64,000 bases of DNA from Coleofasciculus sp040219735 (GTDB lineage: Bacteria > Cyanobacteriota > Cyanobacteriia > Cyanobacteriales > Coleofasciculaceae): the NCBI GenBank assembly GCA_040219735.1, contig JAVJRX010000062.1; one strand, 5' to 3'. The notes beneath the pieces were generated by a model. It made no database searches, was not told the origin of the DNA, and saw only the letters and a list, made by a program, of their open reading frames with translations. This document shows positions 1 through 8,496 of the stretch, in pieces. Position 1 is the first letter of the stretch. Each line of letters begins with the position of its first letter. A program made the position numbers and the translations under genes.

Positions 1-660
1 TGGTATATGATGGAGAAGCCTAAAGCATCAGGAGATCCTTGGGCTGATGAAGATTTGAAAAAACTTCTGGAAATGTTCAGCCGCCCTAACGGTTCCAAAC
101 AAATTGGTAAAGTGCTTAACCAGCACACTAGCAGCACAACTTCTGATTATGCTGTAGAAATATATCAATACTTGAAAGATGGAAAATTAGTTATTGTTGA
201 CCAATCTAGTGGCGATCCTGAAGTGAATCAATCCTCAGCAGATAGAATTATGTGGCATATATTTCAGCAAAATCAAAGCCTATTTCGTGAAGGAAAAGAG
301 AACATTCCCGAAATTTTAGTCTATCTAGAAGAAGCCCATAATCTCCTGCCATACGGAACAGATATGGATCTAAAAAATGTTTGGGTGCGTACAGCCAAAG
401 AAGGAGCCAAGTATCACATAGGCATCGTTTATGCCACTCAGGAGGTTAGTAGTATCCAACGTAACATTCTCAAAAATACTGCTAACTGGCTGATTGGACA
501 CTTGAATAATACAGATGAAACCAAAGAACTTCGTAAATACTATGATTTTGCTGATTTTGAAGCATCAATCCGTCGCGCTCAAGATCGAGGTTTTTTAAGG
601 GTTAAGACCTTGAGTAATCTTTTTGTTATTCCTGTTCAAGTCAATAAATTCGAGGTCTAA
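1..660 (+). CDS. HerA-like ATPase, C-terminal part (5' end outside the window)
   Basis: The reading frame is open from the first base, so this is the 3' part of a longer gene. The protein shows a Walker B type strand ending in an acidic pair (ILVYLEEAHNLLP), followed by an arginine-containing helix (VWVRTAKEGAKYHIG) and the sensor-like segment YATQEVSSI. Near the end it has WLIGHLNNTDETKEL. This order is typical of HerA/FtsK-type hexameric DNA translocases, in which the C-terminal half carries Walker B and the arginine finger. HerA pumps DNA and works with the NurA nuclease, whose gene starts 3 bp downstream. The Walker A half must lie upstream of the window. I am confident of the superfamily and less so of the exact role (DNA-end resection or phage defence). 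Confidence 0.8.
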   Translation, partial: WYMMEKPKASGDPWADEDLKKLLEMFSRPNGSKQIGKVLNQHTSSTTSDYAVEIYQYLKDGKLVIVDQSSGDPEVNQSSADRIMWHIFQQNQSLFREGKENIPEILVYLEEAHNLLPYGTDMDLKNVWVRTAKEGAKYHIGIVYATQEVSSIQRNILKNTANWLIGHLNNTDETKELRKYYDFADFEASIRRAQDRGFLRVKTLSNLFVIPVQVNKFEV

Positions 661-663
661 TCC

Positions 664-2022
664 ATGCCATACGAAGGAGAATTTGCCAACTATAGACCCC
701 TACGCCGTCTTGTAGAGAGTGAGCGTGTTAATAAGCTACTTGGCAGTTATAAAATCCGAAGCACTTCCGAGCAGCTAGAGTCACTTCAATCTCTCAGTCC
801 AATCAAGTTTCAGCCTGGTGATTGGACCCCCAACTATCTAATAGCTATAGATGGAAGCCATGCAGAAGTAGATATCAAAAATGGTTTTCCTGGTGCTGAG
901 GCTTCCTATGTAACAGTAGCTTCTGTGATTCTGGATGTTGCCAAAATCAAACAACTCGATCAGCAACGTCCTGTTAATCCGAAGGAATTCCGGACAACAG
1001 AGAAAGCGGAATCAATTGACTGTGCATTACCTGGATGTAATATCATCACAGAGGGTGAAACCTCAGCTAAAGCTTCACTTAGGAAATCAATTTTTGAAGT
1101 TTTTAGCTCTGTTCGGATGTCTTCTGAAGGTGAATCACTGTTAGATACCTACGAGGCGCTTCTGAAGTACAAACCTACTACTGAACGTAAGCAGGAATGT
1201 CCATACGAAGATTGTTCAAGAGAATACCAGCGCGGGAATGGCAAATATCCCTGTCCCTGTGAGCTGTCGCGCTCCCTATACTCTACTGATGCCCTGCGTA
1301 TACACGAACGAATGAATCCAGCAGGGACAAACGGTGCTATATTTGCTGAGATTATGCAAGTGTGGGAACGAGTTTGGGTTGTGCATATTTTAAGAACACT
1401 GGAAGCGAAAAACTGGCTGTCTAGTCTGCGTAGGCTTGCAATTGTACTAGATGGTCCTCTTGCTGTGTTCGGACAACCTGCCTGGATAAGTCAGGCGATT
1501 TGTCAAGAACTCTCTAGAATTAACACGGTAGCCAAGAAGGTAACAGGAGGAAAAGATATTCTTCTTATTGGAGTTGAAAAGACAGGTACATTTGTACAGC
1601 ATTTTGAAGATATAGACCGCCAAGAAGATGGAGGATATGGGTCTTTCCCTTGTCAATCCATTGCATTACTAACTGATGACTACATCAAGAACAACATTAT
1701 TTTTTCCGATAGCCAAAGACCTTATGGAGATGCTACATACTTTGGACGGAAGTTATTCTACAAAACCAAATCGGGTGCACGGCTAGTGGCTAGCTTACCC
1801 TTCCTTACAGATAATCATAAAGACTTAAAAAGGGCTGAACCGTCCCAGTATCCACGTCTTGCAGATGCAGTCGGGCTTCTCGATCAACTTGTATCCTCAC
1901 GATTTCCCAATGCTCTTGCACCATTGGTTTCAGCCAATGCAGAGGCAGCTATACCTTTAAGTCTTGGAAACAAGGTATTGGAACGCCTTGCCAAGGAACT
2001 TATCACCAACGAGGGAACATGA
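664..2022 (+). CDS. NurA-domain nuclease with a cysteine-rich insertion
   Basis: This is probably the 5'-3' DNA nuclease partner of the HerA-like ATPase encoded just upstream. The NurA-type motif is an aspartate after a hydrophobic strand (LIAIDGSHAEV, D63), and a second one lies at IVLDGPLAVFG (D263). Both fit the metal-binding residues of this RNase H-like fold. Between them is an insertion with C120, C125, C179, C184, C197 and C199, which could bind zinc. The length of 452 residues is longer than archaeal NurA as I remember it. The 3-bp gap to the upstream gene and the ATGA overlap with the downstream methyltransferase point to one translationally coupled operon. The family call rests on motif pattern and context. 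Confidence 0.72.
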   Translation: MPYEGEFANYRPLRRLVESERVNKLLGSYKIRSTSEQLESLQSLSPIKFQPGDWTPNYLIAIDGSHAEVDIKNGFPGAEASYVTVASVILDVAKIKQLDQQRPVNPKEFRTTEKAESIDCALPGCNIITEGETSAKASLRKSIFEVFSSVRMSSEGESLLDTYEALLKYKPTTERKQECPYEDCSREYQRGNGKYPCPCELSRSLYSTDALRIHERMNPAGTNGAIFAEIMQVWERVWVVHILRTLEAKNWLSSLRRLAIVLDGPLAVFGQPAWISQAICQELSRINTVAKKVTGGKDILLIGVEKTGTFVQHFEDIDRQEDGGYGSFPCQSIALLTDDYIKNNIIFSDSQRPYGDATYFGRKLFYKTKSGARLVASLPFLTDNHKDLKRAEPSQYPRLADAVGLLDQLVSSRFPNALAPLVSANAEAAIPLSLGNKVLERLAKELITNEGT

Positions 2023-3140
2023 AGGTCACATCGACTAACCCATTGAGTCTGAGTACAGCCACAGGTCGATGGTCTGGCTTGGGTCCATACTATGCGATGT
2101 TCCCTCGAGAATTTGCTTTTAACGTCATAGAAACCTATTCAAAGCCTGGAGACGCTGTCCTTGATCCATTTGCAGGTCGTGCAACCAGTATCTATGCGGC
2201 TGCTGCCATGCAAAGGTTAGGCTGTGGCATTGAAATCAATCCCGTTGGTTGGCTTTATGGTTATGTAAAATTAAAGCCAGCTCTGAAAAGGAATGTGTTG
2301 CGACGCATCAAAAATATTGGTGAAATAGCTAAATTAATTGATTCAAAAAAAATCGATGATCTACCAGAGTTTTTTTCAGTTTGCTACTGCCCTAATGTAT
2401 TGCGATATCTTGTTGTTGCTCGTGACGAACTGCGGTGGAGAAACAGTATAGTTGATGCCACTCTAATGGCAATTATATTAGTTCATTTGCATGGCAGGCG
2501 AGAGCAGTCATTATCAAATCAAATGCGCCAAGGAAAGTCTATGGCTCCAGACTACTCAGTTCGTTGGTGGAAAAATAGACAATTGCTCCCGCCAGAAGTT
2601 GAGCCAGTAGAATTCCTTATTCAACGCCTTGAGTGGCGCTATAGGCATGGAATCCCCAATTTAAGGAAAAATGGAACCATTATACGTGGAGATAGTCTAT
2701 CATTTCTGAGTGGAATAAAAAATAAAGTTTCTAATGGAGAAAAGAAACCTTTTGATCTTCTATTTACTTCACCGCCTTATTATAAACTAACAAATTACCA
2801 TTATGATCAGTGGTTGCGTCTTTGGATGCTTGGGGGACCCAATCAACCCACTTGGATAAGTGAGAAGTGGAAAAACCGATTTGAATCAAAGAGCGCGTAT
2901 TGTGATTTGTTGTATCGGGTTTTTAGGGGGTGTGCTGAAATTATGGCAAGTACGGCAATCGTTTATGTCAGAACTGACGCCAGAGAGTTTACTAAGACAA
3001 CAACACTGGAGATTCTCCGTGATATTTTTCCTAAAAAATCCCTTGAGATAGTGTCTAAGCCATTTATTAAGAATACTCAGACAGCACTATTTGGTGATAA
3101 ATCAAAAAAACCCGGTGAAATTGATATTATCATGCGATAA
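2019..3140 (+). CDS. DNA methyltransferase, N4-cytosine/N6-adenine type
   Basis: This is an AdoMet-dependent DNA methylase. Motif I, VLDPFAGRATS, lies near residue 48 and is followed by the acidic strand end CGIEINP. The catalytic motif IV, LLFTSPPYYKLTN, lies near residue 250. The order motif I then motif IV excludes the beta arrangement. The SPPY form is usual for N4-cytosine enzymes and also occurs in some N6-adenine enzymes. The region between the two motifs is probably the target-recognition part. The gene overlaps the NurA gene by 4 nt (ATGA), so the two are translationally coupled. Its product may mark self DNA for the HerA-NurA pair, or it may be a methylase associated with the cassette in another way. 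No restriction endonuclease gene follows it. Confidence 0.82.
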   Translation: MKVTSTNPLSLSTATGRWSGLGPYYAMFPREFAFNVIETYSKPGDAVLDPFAGRATSIYAAAAMQRLGCGIEINPVGWLYGYVKLKPALKRNVLRRIKNIGEIAKLIDSKKIDDLPEFFSVCYCPNVLRYLVVARDELRWRNSIVDATLMAIILVHLHGRREQSLSNQMRQGKSMAPDYSVRWWKNRQLLPPEVEPVEFLIQRLEWRYRHGIPNLRKNGTIIRGDSLSFLSGIKNKVSNGEKKPFDLLFTSPPYYKLTNYHYDQWLRLWMLGGPNQPTWISEKWKNRFESKSAYCDLLYRVFRGCAEIMASTAIVYVRTDAREFTKTTTLEILRDIFPKKSLEIVSKPFIKNTQTALFGDKSKKPGEIDIIMR

Positions 3141-3167
3141 TGTAGCATTTATGTTCATTAGCCAGTA

Positions 3168-3234
3168 CGGTGGGTTAGACGGTGTTTAATTAATGCAACA
3201 AACCATTGAATGAACCCGCCGTCGTAACCCACCG
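3168..3234. repeat. Imperfect inverted repeat downstream of the methyltransferase gene
   Basis: The left arm (3168-3182, CGGTGGGTTAGACGG) is nearly the reverse complement of the right arm (3219-3234, CCGTCGTAACCCACCG), with a 36-bp loop. Arms containing GTGGGTTA or TAACCCAC are common in dispersed intergenic palindromes of filamentous cyanobacteria. The element sits just behind the stop codon and could also act in 3'-end formation, but it has no clear T-tract. Confidence 0.6.
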
Positions 3235-3444
3235 AGTTATCCGGCAAATCACTGCTCAAAAAAACCCAATGAATCTCTTGATTTCTGCGGTGATTTCAGG
3301 TACTATTTCATCATCGGAAAATGTGCGCTCCTATAACCCCCTTTTCAAGAACATTGGCATCCCTGACTATAAACTCCTAAATCTCAGAATTCTTCTCCCT
3401 GAACTTACACCTCAGCCGTTTAGATCCCCCTAAATCCCCCATGC

Positions 3445-3630
3445 AAAAAAAGCGAAGCAACATCTGGTCTCCCCCGTACAACAAAGGCGAAGCATCCGCT
3501 GGCTTCCCCCATGGAACAAAAAGCGAAGCATCCGCTGGTCTCCCCCATGGAAAAAAACGCGAAGCATCCTCTGGCTTCCCCCTTTTTAAGGGGGACGGGA
3601 GGGGGATCAAAAAGGGGGACGGAAGGGGGA
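3445..3630. repeat. Four tandem units of about 36 bp plus a G-rich double repeat
   Basis: The core GCGAAGCA starts at 3452, 3487, 3523 and 3559, giving periods of 35, 36 and 36. Each unit continues with a TCYGCTGGYYTCCCCC-like stretch. The array is continuous, without unique spacers. It runs into two copies of a purine-rich unit with core AGGGGGACGG, at about 3588 and 3611. Together with the C-rich tail of the last unit, CCCCCTTTTTAAGGGGG forms a strong hairpin near 3578-3594. Open frames cross the array on both strands, but their protein would be a simple echo of the repeat, so I do not call a gene here. The rest of 3235-3800 shows nothing else I can support. Confidence 0.75.
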
Positions 3631-3800
3631 TCAAAAGGGAAGAGGGAGATCTACAAGGGGGACTAGGGGAGATCTCTTACTAAGTAAGGGTTTCAGTTTT
3701 AAGTTGACACCAATAGCACGGAGTGTGCGCCCCTACCAATCAAACCACTAATGTATTTAAGGTTAACTGGTTGGGTTTCGTTCCTCAACCCAACCTACTA

Positions 3801-4421
3801 CTAGCGAATCAAACCACCAATGTATTTAAGTAAATTTAGGACATTATATAAGTCATCTTCTGGTTTAAGGATAGAAAACGCCTGAGATAAACTATACTGG
3901 GGTTGATCTTGCCCAGTTAGCTTGACAAAAACAAATTCTCTGCCATTCACCAATAAACCAAACCTGGGTTGTTTTCTGTTCCCATCACTCAGCATATAAG
4001 CCAGGGCTTGAGGTAAAGCCGTCATCACATCAAATTTAGTCGCCTTGGATTCAATCACCAATATCCACAACCGTTGCTGTACGACTAACACATCAATACT
4101 ACCTTTAACGATAATGCCTTCATCTTCAGCCGAAATTTGAATCGAGGTTTCCGTTTCAATGGTAAAGGGGGGCTGATAAAATCCGGCTAAATCCAGTAAA
4201 GGAGACAGCACAACCATTTTGACTGCCTCTTCTGACATGAAACGGTATCGAGTTAAATTCAAGTAATTGCTGCGGATGCGGTTTAATGCTTGCTTTTCAG
4301 ATTCGGTAACCGTGACATCACTCACCCATTCCGTAAAACAAGCGTCTTCGGTTAACTGTAAATCAAATGCTGTTTCTAAATCGTAGAGACTGAGTTCTTT
4401 GGCAAAGATTGTTTGTACCAT
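3801..4421 (-). CDS. Restriction endonuclease-like protein (PD-(D/E)XK type)
   Basis: This 206-residue protein resembles the small stand-alone type I restriction R-subunit N-terminal-like nucleases that are frequent in cyanobacterial genomes. The putative active site is G-S-I-D-V-L-V followed by LWILVIESKAT, which fits the D...ExK pattern of the PD-(D/E)XK fold. After it comes QALAYMLSDGN, a typical helix of the family. There is no helicase or specificity domain, so it is not a complete type I enzyme. The start ATG at 4421 is the first in frame and gives a protein that begins MVQTIFAKELSL. Its neighbours are repeats and a helicase remnant. Many members of this family have no proven function. 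Confidence 0.68.
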   Translation of the reverse strand: MVQTIFAKELSLYDLETAFDLQLTEDACFTEWVSDVTVTESEKQALNRIRSNYLNLTRYRFMSEEAVKMVVLSPLLDLAGFYQPPFTIETETSIQISAEDEGIIVKGSIDVLVVQQRLWILVIESKATKFDVMTALPQALAYMLSDGNRKQPRFGLLVNGREFVFVKLTGQDQPQYSLSQAFSILKPEDDLYNVLNLLKYIGGLIR

Positions 4422-4607
4422 CGTATTATTCCCCTTGGGGAGAGACTTATTTTTATTTTAAAATCAGATTAGCTAAAGAGGGATAAATCCCTCACTACGA
4501 AGCAAATCTATCGCACCAAATTAGCTGGGTTGCGCCCTACAGATAAAGGCTAGGCGTAAGTCCTATTCAAGTTATACGACGGGTTGTGTCGAGATAAATT
4601 TAATTAT

Positions 4608-4835
4608 ATTAAACTCTGTAAAAATTTAATTATCTGTCCCGCCCCCCTGGTAGAAATGTGGGAATGCTGCGAGATAATGGAGAAAATGGGAAAAACCTTC
4701 TCGTCAACGACTTCCGCTATAAAGATAGAGACTTTATCCTTATCGACGAAAGCCATAACCTCCGCAATCCTAGCACCCAACGCTACAAAGTCGTAGAAAC
4801 CTTCCTCGCCACTGGGAAACAAGATAAAAGGCTAT
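4608..4835 (+). pseudogene. Remnant of an SNF2/DEAD-like helicase gene
   Basis: Two pieces of one helicase are recognisable in different frames. In the frame of 4584, the residues LIICPAPLVEMWE occur. From 4658, in the frame two positions on, come GMLRDNGENG, FILIDESHNLRNPSTQRYK and FLATGKQDKR. DESH is a helicase motif II, and the surrounding words are typical of cyanobacterial SNF2-family helicases. The two pieces meet at about 4655-4670, which indicates an internal deletion with a frameshift. Motifs I and III-VI are missing, so no active protein can be made. The gene may once have belonged with the neighbouring restriction-like nuclease. Confidence 0.7.
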
Positions 4836-4908
4836 CAGCAGTTATTTTTAATTTCCGATAATTGTTTGTAGTGAAGCCTTGGTTTGACGGAAACAGGGGG
4901 AGCAATGT

Positions 4909-4932
4909 AGAGACGTGCCATGGCACGTCTCT
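4909..4932. repeat. Perfect 24-bp palindrome with core GTGCCATGGCAC
   Basis: The two 12-bp halves AGAGACGTGCCA and TGGCACGTCTCT are exact reverse complements. Related GAGACGT palindromes occur at 26624-26644 and 42836-42863, so this is a dispersed element and not a gene-specific operator. Confidence 0.75.
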
Positions 4933-4989
4933 TAGCTGGGGGAGATGAGGGAGAGAAGAATTTTCTCAATGAACAATGAATAATGAACC

Positions 4990-6585
4990 ATGAACCATGA
5001 CCTAACTCACTACCCCTACCCTTCAACACGACGGGTGATTATGGGTAAGCATTGTGCTGTCGCCACCAGCCAACCCCTCGCCACATTAGCGGGGATGGAG
5101 ATGATTTGGGCGGGGGGGAATGCCGTTGATGCGGCGTTAGCGATCGCGATCGCACTCACGGTAGTTGAACCCACCTCTAACGGAATCGGTTCTGACACCT
5201 TTGCCTTAGTCTGGGATGGTCAGTTACATGGACTCAACGCTTCCGGTAAAAGTTCTCAAGCCTTAAGTTTAGACCATTTTACCGGGATGGAAGATATCCC
5301 CCAACGGGGTTGGTTACCTGTCACCGTACCCGGATGCGTCTCGGCTTGGCGAACATTATGGCAACGGTGGGGAAAATTACCCTTTGAGCAGTTATTTGCC
5401 CCGGCGATTCGCTATGCTCGGTCAGGATATCCCGTTTCCCCGGTTACCGCAACGGCTTGGAAACAAGCTGAGGCGATTTTCCTCCCCCTGAAGGGGCGAG
5501 AATTTGAGCCATTTAAATCTGTATTTTTCCCCAATAACCGGGCGCCGCATCCGGGAGAGGTGTGGGGAAGTGAGGCTCATGCTCACACCTTAACCCAGAT
5601 TGCTCAAACTGGCGGTGAATGCTTTTATCAGGGGAATATTGCTGACGCGATCGCGAACTTTGCGGCTGATACAGGTGGCTTATTAACCGTGGCAGATTTC
5701 GCCGCCCATCAAGCGGATTGGGTTAACCCCATTTCCACAACCTATCGAGACTTACGGGTTTGGGAAATTCCCCCCAACACCCAAGGATTAGCCGCATTAA
5801 TCGCCTTGAATATATTAGAAGGATTCGACTTAAGTCAATATCCCCGTGACTCGGTGGAAAGCTATCACCTGCAAATTGAAGCGATGAAACTGGCATTTGC
5901 CGATGCCAAGCGTTATATTGCAGACCCTCGATTTATGGACATGGCAGTTGAGCGACTCCTGGATAAAGACTATGCCCAAACCCGTCGCCAGTTAATCACA
6001 CAAACCGCAATTCCCTTAGCCCAACCCGGTTTAGCCAAAGGCGGAACCGTCTATTTAGCCGCCGCAGATGGCGAGTTGATGGTGTCGTTGATTCAATCGA
6101 ATTATCAAGGGTTTGGCAGTGGGATTCTGATTCCGGGTACGGGGATTGCCCTGCATAATCGGGGGTGTGGTTTCACCTTAGAAACAGGTCATCCTAATCA
6201 AGTCGCGCCCGGGAAACGTCCCTATCATACAATTATTCCCAGCTTTCTCACCCAAGACGGTCAACCCTTAGGACCCTTTGGCGTAATGGGGGAATATATG
6301 CAACCCCAGGGACATCTACAAATGGTAGTGAATCTGGCAGATTATGGCATGAATCCCCAAGCGGCACTGGATGCCCCTCGATGGCAGTTTATCGCCGCAA
6401 ATCAGGTACTTTTGGAGCCAACTGTACCTGCTGAGGTTGCCTTGGCACTCGCCCAACGGGGACATGACATTGAAAGGAGTGCCGATGGGAAACGGTTTGG
6501 CAAGGGTCAGATGATTTTACGGCAGGGAGGCGTTTTTGTTGCGGCGTCTGAACCCCGTGGAGATGGATTGGCGTTGGCGCAGTAG
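4990..6585 (+). CDS. Gamma-glutamyltransferase family protein
   Basis: This Ntn-hydrolase (531 residues) is expected to cleave or transfer gamma-glutamyl groups, for instance from glutathione, after autocatalytic processing into two subunits. The N-terminal half has the family signature WAGGNAVDAALA and EPTSNGIGSDTFA. The catalytic threonine is very probably T353 in KGGTVYLAAADG, followed by SLIQSNYQGFGSGI and PGTGIALHNRG. This wording is closer to the YwrD-like branch than to the secreted E. coli enzyme, and no signal peptide is visible, so a cytoplasmic location is likely. ATG 4990 keeps the conserved YPYPSTRRVIMG segment. GTG 5035 or ATG 5041 are alternatives, because the sequence before 4990 is a simple ATGAAC-type repeat. 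The gene stands alone. Confidence 0.88.
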   Translation: MNHDLTHYPYPSTRRVIMGKHCAVATSQPLATLAGMEMIWAGGNAVDAALAIAIALTVVEPTSNGIGSDTFALVWDGQLHGLNASGKSSQALSLDHFTGMEDIPQRGWLPVTVPGCVSAWRTLWQRWGKLPFEQLFAPAIRYARSGYPVSPVTATAWKQAEAIFLPLKGREFEPFKSVFFPNNRAPHPGEVWGSEAHAHTLTQIAQTGGECFYQGNIADAIANFAADTGGLLTVADFAAHQADWVNPISTTYRDLRVWEIPPNTQGLAALIALNILEGFDLSQYPRDSVESYHLQIEAMKLAFADAKRYIADPRFMDMAVERLLDKDYAQTRRQLITQTAIPLAQPGLAKGGTVYLAAADGELMVSLIQSNYQGFGSGILIPGTGIALHNRGCGFTLETGHPNQVAPGKRPYHTIIPSFLTQDGQPLGPFGVMGEYMQPQGHLQMVVNLADYGMNPQAALDAPRWQFIAANQVLLEPTVPAEVALALAQRGHDIERSADGKRFGKGQMILRQGGVFVAASEPRGDGLALAQ

Positions 6586-6614
6586 TTGCGGTAGGGAGGT
6601 TATTGGAGCAGGGC

Positions 6615-6684
6615 TGTAGGGGCGGGTTTAGACACTCAATGTTGAATCCCACCGATAACATCTGTAGCAAAACCCGCCTTTACT
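6615..6684. repeat. Dispersed palindromic element of the GGGCGGGTTTA type
   Basis: The left arm is TGTAGGGGCGGGTTTA at 6615-6630, and the right arm is about AAAACCCGCCTTTAC at 6669-6683. Sister elements lie at 23505-23566 and 46649-46710. It follows the gamma-glutamyltransferase stop codon by 30 bp. Confidence 0.7.
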
Positions 6685-6804
6685 AACCCCAAATTACTAC
6701 AATACAACACGCTTATAGTCAACCCCTGGCAATATTTTTTTACACGTCTTTAAGTAAATACATGGCTGGGCGAGAAAATAATTCCTTAGTAGAGGAGTAG
6801 AAAA

Positions 6805-6858
6805 ATGCAGAAATTGCACGAATTATTAAGGGTTTGGCGAATTGTTACCCTATTTTAG
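6805..6858 (+). other. Very short open frame with a good ribosome site, in a gene-poor stretch
   Basis: The stretch 6685-7330 has no convincing gene. The only translation-like signal is an ATG at 6805 preceded by AGAGGAGTAGAAAA, a good Shine-Dalgarno site. It opens a 17-residue frame (MQKLHELLRVWRIVTLF) that ends at TAG 6858. It may be a leader peptide, the start of a deleted gene or chance. I recognise no family. Confidence 0.2.
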
Positions 6859-7330
6859 TCAATAATATTGCCCAATATATAATATTATACCCCAAATCGA
6901 CAAATCGCTGGAACCCCCATAATCTCGTCAATTTATTGGGGAAATGCCTCAAAAACAGGAGTTTATGAAGTTTTGTTACAAAGGCGGTATCATTTAAATG
7001 TTTAAACTATTGGACTGTAGGGTATCGCGTAAGTTTATTAGTTTCTGGTGTATGTAGTACCTGATGGTTATCCGGAAACGAACATTCTGCACTCTGAAAG
7101 CATGGTTTGGTATAACCACAGTTAGTGGCGCTTAGTAAGTAATAATTGATCAATTGAATACTGAAAATCGGCGACGATTTGAGAATGGCGTATAAGGGTT
7201 AAAATCTAGAAGGAGATGCTGGTAATCTATGTCTCATTGATTCAGCCCTGTGTAAGATTGTCATTAATTTGTCATAACCTTGTCATACCATCTTTCTAGA
7301 GTAGGGAGTGAAGCGAGTTCCCTCCAGATT

Positions 7331-7723
7331 ATGCACGGTTCCAATAACTCAATGATTCTCCTAAATGAGCAAGTTATAGAAATTGACGAAATTACCCGCA
7401 AGCGTTGGGAACGGGATATTTATAGCCGTTTTCAGGAAGCTAGAGAACGCTTTCCGGAATTTTTTCCCTGCTTTGAAATCAGAAACTATCCGGTCAACGG
7501 ATTATATTATTCTATTCACTTTAAGCCGTTGACCCAATACGCTAAACGATTAACCCACCATACTGCCGATTTTCCACATACCGAGCAATTTAAACCCATT
7601 GAAATGCTGTGGAATGAATACGGCAAAAGTGAATTAGACATTTTATTTGAACGCTTCCCCACTCAGCGAGCCTTAAAACCTGCCAAACTAGGGTGGGCAA
7701 ATCCTTTGGGGGAATTTTTCTAG
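7331..7723 (+). CDS. Hypothetical protein, 130 residues
   Basis: I do not recognise this family. The open frame reaches back to a TTG at 7280, but the first ATG is at 7331 (MHGSNNSMILLNEQVIEID) and a second is at 7352. I prefer 7331; there is no clear ribosome-binding site before it. The product is soluble and has many charged and aromatic residues. It includes an Arg/Glu-rich helix (RKRWERDIYSRFQEARERF) and a C-terminal run rich in Pro, Lys and Trp (LKPAKLGWANPLGEFF). No signal peptide or transmembrane segment is present. Codon use looks like that of its neighbours, so a real gene is likely. It converges with the minus-strand gene that ends at 7768. Confidence 0.55.
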   Translation: MHGSNNSMILLNEQVIEIDEITRKRWERDIYSRFQEARERFPEFFPCFEIRNYPVNGLYYSIHFKPLTQYAKRLTHHTADFPHTEQFKPIEMLWNEYGKSELDILFERFPTQRALKPAKLGWANPLGEFF

Positions 7724-7767
7724 CTTTAATGATTTCAATAACTTCTGTTAAAAGTTCCCTCTATTAA

Positions 7768-8427
7768 TTAATCTGGACTGACAAATTCAGGTTCAACATC
7801 CTGCATTTTGGGCAAGAATTTTTCATCTCGGTAGACCCAGGCGATTCCCAGTGGATCTCTCGATTGACTCCATTGTTCAAAGTCTGGAGCCGAACGCATT
7901 CTCTTGAGTAATCGATCGCCACATTTGAAGCGCTTGCAGAGTTCTCTGGCGCTGTGGGGTCGGGTTGGGGGAGGAGAAACGGTTGCGATCGCGCCTTGCT
8001 CTTGCTTAGAGTTTCCCGTCCCTATATCAGATGCTATCTCGTCCAGGGAATACCCCACCAAGGGCATATCCCGGCTATATAATCCCTTTTGTTTGTGATA
8101 TTGAATAATCGACTCTCCCGCAAACCAATCTAGGGCTGTACGCACCCAGAAACATCCCGGAACAGAGGACATTTCTAGGCACACAGGTGTTCGTTCACCC
8201 GTACTCTGAGCAACCAAGTGATGAGTGGGTTTAAACATTCCCTTTTCCGGTTTTCGGGTTGCTGATGCTTTCTTCTTCCTCGGCGCACAGTTGAGGCAGT
8301 ACTTTGGTGGTGTACCCGGATAGCACTCGCGAGTTGTCGCCTGATGGCACTTCGCACATATAAATGTGACGGGGCGGGTATAGATGGTTCTCGCGTGGGC
8401 GCGAACAATAAACGTTTTGGAGGGCAT
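7768..8427 (-). CDS. Hypothetical zinc-ribbon protein, 219 residues
   Basis: The function is unknown. The N-terminal part contains two CxxC knuckles, FICAKCHQ (residues 22-28) and PKYCLNCAPRKKK, separated by 17-18 residues. Together they make a plausible zinc ribbon followed by a basic tail. The C-terminal half has a helix-turn-helix-like Arg/Lys segment (SARELCKRFKCGDRLLKRMR) and ends in an acidic tail. These features suggest nucleic-acid binding, as in accessory or phage-derived proteins, but that is an inference. The start at ATG 8427 gives the compact sequence MPSKTFIVRAHARTIYTRPV. An Ala/Pro-rich linker containing a HIP1 site (GCGATCGC) separates the two halves. Confidence 0.55.
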   Translation of the reverse strand: MPSKTFIVRAHARTIYTRPVTFICAKCHQATTRECYPGTPPKYCLNCAPRKKKASATRKPEKGMFKPTHHLVAQSTGERTPVCLEMSSVPGCFWVRTALDWFAGESIIQYHKQKGLYSRDMPLVGYSLDEIASDIGTGNSKQEQGAIATVSPPPTRPHSARELCKRFKCGDRLLKRMRSAPDFEQWSQSRDPLGIAWVYRDEKFLPKMQDVEPEFVSPD

Positions 8428-8496
8428 TGGTGTAGAATAATCAGTATTGTATTGTAATATTTAAATGTTACATTCCTGTAGGAGTAGGGCTGTAGG

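Noticed and set aside
3441..3683. Open frames on both strands through the 36-bp array, and the array as a CRISPR candidate
   Set aside because: The predicted residues only repeat the unit, and the array has no unique spacers and no cas genes nearby.
4966..5000. Start codons within the ATGAAC/ATGAAT repeat before the gamma-glutamyltransferase gene
   Set aside because: The stretch belongs to a common simple intergenic repeat; similar TCATTGGTCATT sequences occur near 12285-12320 and 30745-30770. Only the ATG at 4990 is in frame and close enough.
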